From NCBI GenBank assembly GCA_036897095.1, contig JAYMSP010000888.1, positions 1-39,453 on the forward strand: DNA of 39,453 nt, given 5' to 3'. The notes beneath the pieces were generated by a model. It saw only the letters and a program-made list of their open reading frames with translations, made no database searches and was not told the DNA's origin. This DNA is from Plantago elongata (lineage: Eukaryota > Streptophyta > Magnoliopsida > Lamiales > Plantaginaceae). Positions 22,491-32,250 of the stretch are shown here, one piece after another. How positions within the stretch are numbered: position 1 is the first letter of the stretch; each line of letters begins with the position of its first letter. The position numbers and the translations under genes were made by a program.

Positions 22491-22959
22491 TAGTCAAGTG
22501 AAGTGATATGATGATGAAGTGCTTGATGGAAATTGGAACATCTCTTATATACTTTTTTATTTTTATTTTTTTAACGGTAAAGGTGACTCTAATTTCCGAC
22601 TTATTGGTTGGAGTTAAAGCGTCTTACCAGTCTAATTAAAAATGCATCTTTGTAAAAATGGCATCAAGCATTGCGTTTCACGATCAAACTCCTTTTCATA
22701 CCCCTCAAAGGAATCTTCAAACCAAAGGCGCACATAGTTATAAACATTACAACTGATTGTGTATCAATTACCCAAAATAGTAGTAGTGGTAACCACTCAA
22801 ATCCCAAAATTAAGATATGAGAGAGTACCTTACAAACCTTAGAGCTTAGGAACGGTCTCGTTCTTCTCCAAAAAAATGTGTCAGGTCAAGTTCTCGCCCG
22901 GATATCACAAGATGCACAGTATCACACAGTCGCTTTCTTCATCCGGCCGTCCCTTGACC
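22491..22959 (-). promoter_or_regulatory. NLR promoter: TATA box and W-box motifs
   Basis: On the minus strand, TATATAAGAGA lies at 22551-22541, about 115 bp before the NLR ATG, and is a good TATA box. W-box cores (TTGACY), the WRKY-binding element of defence genes, occur as TTGACT at 22496-22491 and TTGACC at 22889-22884 (minus), and as TTGACC at 22954-22959 (plus). Three in about 500 bp is suggestive but not statistically exceptional. Confidence 0.5.
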
Positions 22960-23300
22960 TTGTTGAAATTATCCTCCTCTCAATAGCATACTAATATTCA
23001 GAAATCGGGCCCCAAATGCATTGCTTACTCTTAAGTCGATCAAAATCGCGCGTCACATCAGGTGGACATTGAGCACGATGTAGGAACGTGCTAGGAGCAT
23101 CATGATCTTTGTCATGTAATGAATTTGAAAGGGGATTCATCTAGGATATAATTGACCTCCTTTGAAATTTATCACGTTTGAACTTTGAATCATATTCATA
23201 GGAAAAGTCTCCGATTGAATTATAATCTTGGCCTTTGAATTTTCGTATGGGAAAATATGCCGTTCCTTTGAATTCCTACTTAAGATTAAGTGACTTTGTC
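22960..23300. other. Intergenic DNA between the NLR promoter and TIP5;1, no gene seen
   Basis: No open frame with recognisable content and no clear element ends were seen. The segment from 23150 onward is locally repetitive, with several variants of CTTTGAATT. Confidence 0.5.
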
Positions 23301-23454
23301 TAGTCTATACATATATCCATTTCCCATGATCGGAATTTCCGGTATGGAAAATATTGACAGTTTATAGAAGACTTCTTAAGCAACTTTTCTTGGTTTAGTC
23401 TATACATATATCCATTTCCCATAATCGGAATTTTTGTATGAAAAATATTGACAG
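23301..23454. repeat. Two direct copies of a 60-bp segment
   Basis: TAGTCTATACATATATCCAT begins at 23301 and again at 23396. The copies (23301-23360 and 23396-23454) share the continuation TTTCCCATRATCGGAATTT and the end AAAATATTGACAG with few differences. The period is 95 bp. They lie downstream of the TIP5;1 stop codon. Confidence 0.85.
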
Positions 23455-23724
23455 TCTTATAAAAAACTAAAATAGACTGACAAACATTATAGTTATAACA
23501 AAAGCATTAAAGATTTACTAAGAACATCTGTAAATAAACACTCTAGTGACGTTTTGACATACTAATCAACAAAGCTTCTAACAACACCATCCAAATTCTA
23601 AAGGAACTATCTAAGTTGTCCTAATATCAAACTAACGAAACTAATGCCCAAAAGAAGAGTAAACACTAAAAGCTAATAATAGAATTAGAACATAAAAACC
23701 AATTTACATAGTCTGTTGAGTTCA

Positions 23725-24716
23725 TCAGGGCCCAACTCCAATATCAGAAATGCCTCTTAAGGCATCAGGCACCTCACCAGGAAACACCACATTATCATAC
23801 ATAACACCAGCAACGGCTGCTCCAATCAGTGGCCCAACCCAATACACCGCTTGATTCCTGAAACTCCCTCCGACAACTGCAGCACCAAATGAGTAGGCTG
23901 GATTCATTGACCCACCCGAGAATGGACCGGATGCAAGAATGTTGGCTGCCAGAATGAGGCCTATTACCAATGGGCCAATGGCTCCCATTGCGCCTCGCCT
24001 TGGGTCAGCAGATGCATACACCGTGTAGACTAATGCGAATGTCATAACGCCTTCCAGGATTGCAGCCCCGAAGCCTGTCATTTCGTATGGAATCGTGTGC
24101 ACTGGCACATGCTACAAAACAAAGAAAATGCAACGAGTTGACAGGCAATATAAAACCGTTACTATGTCATTGACAAAAACAGATATGTCTCTATTTAAAC
24201 AGCAAGCGACTGTGCCAAACATATTTAAGCGACACAAGTGAACTTGAATTGACTTACCTGTGAAACAGTTGCAGTTTTCAACACAAGGCAGGCCATAACA
24301 GAGCCAAGCATTTGAGAAATGCAGTAAAAAATCGACATAGGAATCGAAATGTGTCCTCCAATAGCCATTCCAAAAGTAACAGCCGGATTCACATGCCCAC
24401 CAGAGATATTAGCCGCAATGTACACAGCCATTGACTGCGAAAACCCGCTAGCAATGGCAACCGACACCAGACTGGAAGAATCGAAAGCCACACCAGGCAT
24501 CATTTTCCCTGAAACCAATAAAATCAGTAAATAACAACAATCACATCAAATCGGAACAATATAACTCATTTTCTGATGTAAGTGAAGCATACTTGAAGCC
24601 ATGGCAGAGCCAATCGAAGCGAAGACGAATACGAAGGTGGAGATGAACTCTGCCAAGTATGCTCTAAGAGCAACGGCAGTGATTGAGTGCTCTAGTCGGG
24701 CTTTGAGGGAAACCAT
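23725..24716 (-). CDS. TIP5;1: Tonoplast intrinsic protein 5;1-like aquaporin
   Basis: A major intrinsic protein channel for water and small solutes. Three exons (24716-24593, 24508-24258, 24111-23725) encode 253 residues, close to Arabidopsis TIP5;1 (256). Both half-helix motifs are intact: NPA at 82-84 (SGGHVNPAVTFG) and NPA at 195-197 (SGGSMNPAYSFG), with six hydrophobic segments. The sequence RKMMPG after exon 1, the KTATVSQHVPVH loop and the DPRRG segment point to the TIP5 subgroup. Counting from the NPA motifs, the aromatic/arginine filter is Ser62 (H2), Ile183 (H5), Gly192 (LE1) and Tyr198 (LE2). Arabidopsis TIP5;1 has Asn/Val/Gly/Cys there and is pollen-specific. The start was set at MVSLKARLEH; an upstream in-frame ATG at 24797 would add 27 non-conserved residues. 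Confidence 0.92.
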
Positions 24717-25255
24717 TTTTTCTTTACGATGATGGATTGATACTTTTTTTTTCTCTATATGTAATGGGATTTGATGAATTGTGCGAGTGATTTTCAAAAG
24801 GAGAGGAGATGGTTGGTTAAAATTAAGGAGAAGTTATATGCAGTTTCGATAAATCAGGAGAAGTTGTGACGGTTTATTCAAGAGAAATATCCAAAATTTA
24901 ACCGCCGGTATTTCGCGCCTTCTATATGTAATTACTAATTATGTAATTTTAATGTAATTATTTAATTACTCCTCCCTCCGAGCAATTTCGAACACAAGTT
25001 TTAAGATCATTGCAGACAGATTATGCATTCTTTGAAGTAGAATAAATGAAATTTATGTTTGCAAAAAATTGATTAGAGCTCCTGACAAGTTAAAATACTC
25101 TTTGTCAATCTTCAAATGACGTTTTTTAGCATCACCGGGGTGGGAACATCCATGAAAATTAATATAAAGCCATTTTGAAGTTCTTGCCAAGTTAAACTAG
25201 GAAATGTGTTGCTAATTAAGGGAAGCTTATTTTTTCTATTTATGCATTCAGAAAG
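24717..25255. other. Promoter of TIP5;1 and flank of a pseudogene, no gene seen
   Basis: AT-rich sequence with one CTCCCTCCG-type word near 24972 that may be a lone, decayed Stowaway terminus; no partner end was found. The upstream half should hold the TIP5;1 promoter. Confidence 0.5.
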
Positions 25256-25583
25256 ATGCCAGGTGATGTAGAAAACCCGAAAAACAGGAATGCATCATCG
25301 AATGTGCAATCAAGTTCCCCCGAACCTGTGTCTCATTGGTATGACATTGTACGCCACTAAGCCTCAGTCTATGGAATTGCTGCTGGTTATTGCATTTCTG
25401 CTTCGTTATTATTGATCATCAATAAGTGGGCTGTTATGAAGTTTCCATATCCTGGTGCTCTGACAGCACTGCAATACTTCACGAGTACTGTGGGTTAAGC
25501 TACTGGAACATGATAAGCTTGATCCTTTTACAACGCGGCGATGGAAAATGACCAGGGAGTATGGGTTTGTGCTCCATTTCCGT
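25256..25583 (+). pseudogene. Truncated GONST3-like nucleotide-sugar transporter fragment
   Basis: The plus-strand frame from ATG 25256 reads like the N-terminus of a GONST3-type GDP-sugar transporter of the Golgi. A polar head (MPGDVENPKNRNASS...) is followed by SHWYDIVRH, a stop at 25358-25360, then the conserved first membrane helices YGIAAGYCISASLL and INKWAVMKFPYPGALTALQY, and a second stop at 25496-25498. From 25506 the match resumes in the next frame (EHDKLDPF...RRWKM) and ends at a stop at 25584-25586. The remaining two thirds of the transporter, including its other helices, is absent. Two in-frame stops, a frameshift or deletion and the truncation mark a dead copy. The family call rests on recognising the INKWAVMKFPYPGALTALQY block and is fairly sure; the exact paralogue is not. 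Confidence 0.82.
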
Positions 25584-25862
25584 TAGAAAAAACAGTTGGA
25601 AGTCTGGAACTAGCCACACCCCTGTTACACTCTCAAACTGTGCATGGATCCTAGCTCACAATTGTATGCCACAAATTCACAACCAACAAGTATACAAAAT
25701 TGTCTGAATTTGTTGATATATAGCTACCCATAATCTTGAAACAATGTAAAACATTACAGGGATGTTCATAGTCCCATGAATCAAAAGTTGTACGTCTAAT
25801 CAATAATGGACAAAAGTTGTACGTCTAATCTATGATAATATCATTTCTTTTGCTGTGATTCT

Positions 25863-28091
25863 TTACAAAGCTTGCATCTCTACTGTGACTTGACCATTGT
25901 CGTTTCTCGAGGCAGGTGCCATATTTTGGGTGTCATTGGAAGCAGTCATTTCTTGTACTGGGGGCGGGTTGACCACGGTCATGGGACCGACAGCATCATC
26001 AGATAAGCGGCTTTTCATCTCCCTGTGTTCTTGGCACAAGGCACACCAGTGCATACAGCAGTGCACCAGGCAAGGGTCACATGGTGAGTTCTGCACCAAC
26101 CATGAAAACAGCAAAGACTATTATTATTGATGACAAAAATGTGAAAGAAAGACAGCCATATTTCTCATAGTTTAATCTTGGACATGGTAACTGATGAATG
26201 ATATATGCTATTACTAACAGGTGAGGCCCCTTAAGGTTACCTTGAGATGATATTTCTTCTGCACAGTTTGCCGAACAAGACCAGTGTAGATCCCGCACAT
26301 CCACCAGCCAAAAAGCAAACCCTCCCAAATGAGGCAAGTTGTTCCAGGGTCAATGACACCATTTAGTGCACATGTTGCTGTGGCAAGTGCAAGACCACCC
26401 TCCACAAAAATGGCATGGCAAAGGCATGGTCCATTCCATGGAGTATCATCTCTCACTTGTTCAACATTGCGTCCAAACAAAACACATGGGCAAAATAGTC
26501 CTGTCCAGCCTACAGTACATGAAAAGAGAAAAAATGGTGTTGCATTATACCATGTGAATGTTTGACAAGTTTACTGCAGAGTGCAGAACGTAGTTAGAAT
26601 GCTAGAAGTAACACCAAACACGAGTAATCTTCAATTTGTCACATGGGAATGCCAAATGGCTGAGCAGAAAATCACAGATAGTCTTGAACTTGTTGCGATG
26701 ATATGGATAACAAACCAAACAAGCAGAATAACATTAAACAATCAAAACAGGAAACAGAGAATCCAAGCAGAGCATATAAGATGTGCAAAATTGACCAATG
26801 CAGATAAAATGGTGCACAAATATTAAAGCAGTCCAAGCTGAAGGTTCAGTGATTTGAGAACTATATGCAAAATTGTACTACTAGTATTCAAGTAATTGCA
26901 TCTCAAAATTCACAACTAAATAAGTAAGATATTTTGTGCTTTGCGAGCATATTATTCAGGGATTCAGGATAACTCTTTTAGCAGGAAATGGATAGATTTG
27001 ATGAATTTGTAATATGCAATACAACTGCCTAGATGCCTCGGTTAATCAAGAGCGAGGAAATTGAAATTGTCATCATGAAAATTCAAGCTCCTACTTATAA
27101 TTTACTAAGAGGAACAAAACTTACAACTTTCTTTATCTTGAGCACAACCAAAAATTCCAGTACTCCACGGTTCATCCGCAGGAGCCTGGTAGCTTTCTGG
27201 CAGAGGCTGGTTACATTCAATGCACCTGTGAACATGCAACTGCAAGGCAAAACATGAGATTAAAATCTGCTGTAATTCTCAATAATGAGAACCTACAGAT
27301 ATATATGATCTGAAAGAGCAAACTTGACAATCAGATAGCACACAGCATTGAACTAGAGATGCGCTAACTTGATTATAGAACATTTGGTCCAAAATATCAA
27401 TGTCCATCGGTTTACTTACTGCCCGTTTGCAAAAGGTTATAGCTCCTTCGCAGCATTACTCACCGTTGTACGCAAACTACATCATGATTCTCTCCAGCTT
27501 ACAATAGTCTGAAATTCAGTTATTTAGGTGATTCTCACACAATCGCTTAAAGTCTCTATTTCTCACCACTTTCTGCAAACACTTTCCAGATTCACCTAAT
27601 CATGTTTACTTATTTTATGCTTCATTTAATCACTTCACAGTGACTCAAAGTTTACCAAACAAACACTTCGGTTCAGAAACGAGGCAATCTCAAACATCAC
27701 ACAATGCATTACAAGATTCACATTGATTCGAATCGGCTCATCAAGGATTCGAAAGAAAATGACATCTAATAGTCAGGCACACTGCACACACATCAAGACT
27801 CAGTTAACAACTGGTAATCTCTCTATCCAGTAAAATAGCAACACAGTACACAGATCCATCAAATCCAGTCAAATCTTTCAACCAGAACCAAATCACACTC
27901 CAAATATCAAACCAACAATGATGAGGAAAAAGAAGAATAAAAATAGTCTTGCACATACAATTTACCAAAAAAGAAAGTACCTGAGGGACATCAATCGGCT
28001 GATTGAGCTCACCGGGTTCAATGTCCTCCATGGGCGCTTGATCCTTGGTCAATTTCACATACTTAGACGCGTGATTCACTTCCTCCGCCAT
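25863..28091 (-). CDS. CNR6: Cell number regulator 6-like PLAC8 family protein
   Basis: Four exons (28091-27981, 27239-27125, 26509-26241, 26090-25863) encode 240 residues, the length of maize CNR6. The N-terminus (KYVKLTKDQAPMEDIEPGEL) and the following Cys pair segment HRCIECNQPLP are typical. The PLAC8 domain spans about residues 65-190. It contains the CWTGLFCPC signature (from Cys76), a first hydrophobic stretch (CHAIFVEGGLALATATCA), a second (CLIWEGLLFGWWMCGIYTGL), and the Cys-rich block CDPCLVHCCMHWCALCQEHR. The tail is polar. PLAC8/FWL/PCR proteins are small membrane proteins linked to organ size and cadmium or zinc export; the function of the CNR6 branch is not settled. The codon for Cys76 is split by intron 2 (T|GC), which supports the model. 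It is divergently arranged with LUC7RL about 1.3 kb away. Confidence 0.93.
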
Positions 28092-29396
28092 GTTCAAGAA
28101 GATCAATGTCGCTGCAAGATAAAGAGACGAAAAGTAAATTCTTGATACCTTAAAACCAAAGGCCTAGATTTGGACAAAGTAAATAAAGTGTTGGTGATGA
28201 TGAATTGGAGGTATAAAGAATTTAAGAATGGTTTTGTAACTGAAATTAGGGAAGACTTTGTGGGAATTGGGTTCAAGTGTTTAGTGTAGTCTTAGCTTAA
28301 CACGAAGGACTTGCACTGCAGCTACTCCCAGCTGTGGAGGGGATCAGACGCGACGCGCTTTTCTTGTGACATGTACTTTTGTCTACTGATATTTCTCCAC
28401 GTGTTATGACTTTACCGAGTCGGCATACTATAATCGACAATTTAAACTGGCACAATTACTTACTAACTACCTTTTAGGATGATAAATGAATTGTCCTTCA
28501 TGCACTAATTATTTTTCATTTTCACACATTTTCATCACTCGTACATGAGTTAAGGACTCTTAATGGCCCATTCACCTTAAAATTGCTCTAAATTAAAACA
28601 TTCACCGTACTTCTATAAATAATACTAATACTAATATTTTTAGTATACGCAATATTATTAATTTAAACAATCTAAAACTTTATGTATCCTAGTTATCTTA
28701 TAAAAAGAGTTTAGATAATTTCTTCATATCTACTTATTACAGTAAAAAATGATTATGATAATATTAAAAAGATGTTGGAAAATTATTTGTTAGGTCATAA
28801 ATTATCATATTTTATATTCCTACCATTAGACAACAATACACTTGTGAGTAGTGTATTTAATATCGTGGCAGAGAATCAGAACATAACAATATATTAACGA
28901 GATCACCAATAATTGATGTGTCTGGTACAAAAGTAAAAGTAAAAGAATCAACCTTGGAAAAATACCTCTCTAAAATTCATGAGATACAATAATAAATGCA
29001 TTCATGTCTGACAAATCACATTAGTGTAATATATAAGTTAATTCGTATTCATTTACTATGTAGGTGTTTTGCTTAGTTTACAAGTTCCAAGTGATGATAA
29101 TTCTCCCCCGTATTTATCGGACGAGGTCGAGTCACAACATAAAAAAACGGTAAATAGTAAAGCATGTAGTATCGACCCGTCCGATCAAAATACTTGGGAT
29201 TAAAAGGAGGACATAGGAAAATGCAGGGACCAAAAGCAAATCACCCCACACGAGACAATCACTATTACAGCATCAACAACCCAAACAAACCACAAAGAAG
29301 CAAGCTAAATTTGTTCTTTGCTGTAACCCTAATCTCCACACCGTTTCTACTATCCTCATCCATCCAGCAGCTCGAATCAGCTCCAGTCTCGAAACG
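28092..29396. other. Shared upstream region of CNR6 (-) and LUC7RL (+)
   Basis: The two genes start head to head across 1.3 kb. The 28.45-29.0 kb part is AT-rich, while the parts near each gene should hold promoters and leaders. An open frame at 29194-29583 overlaps the LUC7RL leader and first exon in another frame and has no recognisable content. No RNA gene or element ends were recognised. Confidence 0.55.
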
Positions 29397-32250
29397 ATGG
29401 ATGCTCAGAGGGCGTTGCTCGATGAACTCCTTGGCACAGGTTAATCTGCCTAATTTTGCTTACGTTTTTTCCTGTACTATTATTGCTCTTTTGATTTCAG
29501 TGATACTGAATTTCAGCTATCGAAAGCTTATTTCAAGAGATTTGAGCTCTTGCAGCTTGAAATTGTGTAATCGACTTTTTTAGTAGCTGTAGCTGAGTAA
29601 TGTTTCGGTGATCAGTTTGTTTTTGTAAGTTTGAGTAGTAGGTAGATTTTGGATGCGTGAATTGAAGAACTTGCTAGAGGCATATTGCGGTTGTTGATCT
29701 GATGAAAGTATGGCTTATCTACTGAGCAAGTTATCGGTCACTGATTTGTTTTTAGAAGTTTGAGTAGTAGGTGGATTTTGAATGATGTGGAATGAAGCAG
29801 CTGATAGAGGAATATTGTTTTATGATTTTGATTAGTTAAGATTTGTATTACTTTGTAGCTGAGTAATTGTTCGGTGATCACTGATCATTGCAAATTTGAG
29901 TAGTAGGTGTTTTAGGATGGGTTAGATGAAGAATTGTTAGAGGATAGCGCTGTTGCTGATCTGATGAAAGAATTTCCTAATTACTGAGCAAGTTATCGGT
30001 CACTGTTTGCTTTTAGAAGTTCGAGTAGTAGGTAGATTTATATGATGTGAATCGAAGCGGTTGATAGAGCAATGTCGTTTTTATGATTTTGATTGTTAGG
30101 ATTTGTTTACTGATGTGATGGTTGTGCAGCGAGGAACTTGACCGATGAAGAGAGAAAGGGACATCGGGAGCTGAAATGGGATGATAAGGAGGTTTGTGGA
30201 TTCTACATGGTCCGCTTCTGCCCCCATGATTTGTTCGTCAATACTCGGAGTGATCTAGGTGATCTCTTGATTCATTTGCCAGGCGATTTTGTTTGTCCGA
30301 ATGAAGTGTTTTTGCTCTTATAATGAACCTTTTCTCTGTTTCTGCTAAGTGCTAATGTTGAAATGCCTTTCATTGTTGTATCAGGTGCATGCTCGAAAAT
30401 TCATGACTTGAAGTTGAAGGAAAGGTAATAAACGTTGTTAAAGCCGTTTAATCTCTATGTAATACAGAGAAATTCTGTTTCCACACCAACTTTTAGCTTT
30501 TCTCAGAAATCTGGTACAAGTACATCATGTTTCCTTGACTATTTTCATGCACGTTTTTTTCTTTTCTTTCTAAACTAGATGTTAGCTTTTCTCTGAAAAT
30601 TAGTAGTATGATGGTAAGAACCTTAACAAAGCCTTTCTTCAATGATTGAAAGTCAAAATACTGAATCTATCAGGGTCTGTAGCCTTTTTAGCTGTTGCAG
30701 TGGACGATTTAGGAATCTGAGGTTAACTTTGATTGATTTTAAAGTTCCAGTGATCAAGGAACAAAAGCACGGGGTTTATTCTAGACCTTCGAAAATATAA
30801 CTAGTTAGTTAAATGACAGTTACTAGATATACCATGCTAACACGACCTGATGTTTCTTTCCATATAGTTTTTTTCCTATCCATGTATGCCCTTTCAGTTT
30901 TCTGGCCAACTGATAATATTTTATTAGCGTTGCACTTTAAAGCATAAGTCATCTGTCAAATATATAAAGCCCTATACCTCTAAAACCCTGGAAGCATGGC
31001 GATGTCGTTATTATGTTAGAGTATCATCTGTGAACATCTGTGTCATTTTGTGCATATCGTCCAACATACAGTTATTCATGATCACTTGCTGTTCACATTC
31101 CAGTTTTGAGAGTTCACCGAGACATGATTCATATGTTCCCAAATTTGAAGCTGAACTAGCTCAGTACTGTGAGAAGTTGGTAAGTTTTTATCGGCAACAA
31201 TTTCTCAATTAAGCATTTATTTCTCATGATTATTCAAATAGTCTGTATCCATGCTGAATTATGATGTTTCAGGTCTCGGATCTAGATAGGAAAGTAAGGC
31301 GTGGGCGTGAACGTCTTGCACAAGAGGTTGAGGTCCCCCCTCCCCCTCCAATATCCGCTGAAAAAGCTGAGCAGCTATCTGTTGTGGAAGAGAAGATAAA
31401 GAATCTACTGGAGCAAGTTGAGTCCTTGGGTGAAGAAGGGAAGGTTGATGAAGCCGAAGCACTTATGAGAAAGGTGCATTTTAAATGATAACTGAATTGT
31501 CTGTCTTAATTTGAAATGTCTCTTCTTATTTAAATCTCCCCCGTCTGTCTCTGGGGCTCTTTTCCTTCCTATATTTCAGGTTGAAATTCTCAACTTGGAG
31601 AAAACAGCATTGACTCAGCAACCATTACAGGATAAACTATTGATGGTAGCACAGGAGAAAAAAATGGCTCTTTGTGAAACATGCGGTTCTTTTCTGATAG
31701 CAAATGATGCAGCAGAGAGAACTCAGTCGCATGTTACTGGCAAGCAACATTTGGGTTATGGCATGGTCCGAGAATTTCTTGCTGAGTATAAGGTATTTAA
31801 TACTGTTTGGAGTCTGGATGTCTGTGCGGTACCAAAAGTTGCGCATGTAATGATTTTGTGATCTAACTTATTTATTGTTTCAACCAGGAAGCGAAGGAGA
31901 AGGCCAGAGAAGAAGAAAGATTGGCCAGGGAGAAGGAAGCTGAAGAGAGAAGGAAGCTAAGAGAAAAAGATAGTGGACGCAGGAGTGGCTCCGCTGACAG
32001 AGATAGGCACCGTGGACGGGACTATGACAGGGAGAGGGACCGTTACAAGAAAGGGGATCGTGACCATGATAGAAACCGTGATAGAAATGGCAGGGGAAGC
32101 AGGGAATGGGGGAGAGGATCGGATATTAGGTCGAGGAATGGAAGAGAAGGTAGCAGGGACAGATATAGAAACCGTGATAGAAGCAGGTCTCGTTCTCCGT
32201 TAAAATACAGCAACAGCAGGTCATCCAGGAGCCCAGGGCGCTCACATTAG
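29397..32250 (+). CDS. LUC7RL: LUC7-related U1 snRNP splicing factor (LUC7RL)
   Basis: LUC7 proteins belong to the U1 snRNP and help choose 5' splice sites. Seven exons (29397-29439, 30130-30258, 30385-30424, 31104-31179, 31273-31473, 31580-31792, 31888-32250) encode 354 residues. The protein starts MDAQRALLDELLGTARNLTD. The first zinc finger is CCCH (Cys37, Cys45, Cys60, His64; VCGFYMVRFCPHDLF). A coiled coil with a proline run (EVEVPPPPPISAEK) follows, then a C2H2 finger (Cys195, Cys198, His214, His220; ALCETCGSFLIANDAAERTQ). The tail from about 235 is highly charged, with Arg/Asp/Glu repeats and a closing RSRSRSPLK SR-like stretch. Start and zinc fingers match Arabidopsis At5g51410 rather than LUC7A/B. 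Intron 1 (690 bp) is largely made of a tandem repeat. Confidence 0.95.
29593..30118. repeat. Two-level tandem repeat in LUC7RL intron 1
   Basis: Four related units begin at 29593 (CTGAGTAATGTTTCGGTGAT), 29722 (CTGAGCAAGTTATCGGTCAC), 29859 (CTGAGTAATTGTTCGGTGAT) and 29994 (CTGAGCAAGTTATCGGTCAC), spaced 129, 137 and 135 bp. Each contains a GAGTAGTAGGT word about 40 bp in. Units 1 and 3 share GTTGATCTGATGAAAG-like ends, and units 2 and 4 share TTTATGATTTTGATT ends. This is therefore an A-B-A-B array: an old duplication of about 130 bp followed by a younger duplication of the 266-bp pair. It lies wholly inside the intron. Confidence 0.85.

Noticed and set aside
24717..24797. Upstream ATG extending TIP5;1 by 27 residues
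   Set aside because: The added residues are Lys/His/Ile-rich and unlike known TIP5;1 N-termini. MVSLKARLEH is a more usual start, although Arabidopsis TIP5;1 also has a somewhat longer head.
26329..26826. Plus-strand open frames at 26329-26565 and 26581-26826
   Set aside because: They lie opposite CNR6 exon 3 and intron 2, with no recognisable content.
31973..32203. Alternative-frame product over the LUC7RL tail
   Set aside because: It arises from the repetitive Arg/Asp codon pattern of the tail read in another frame.
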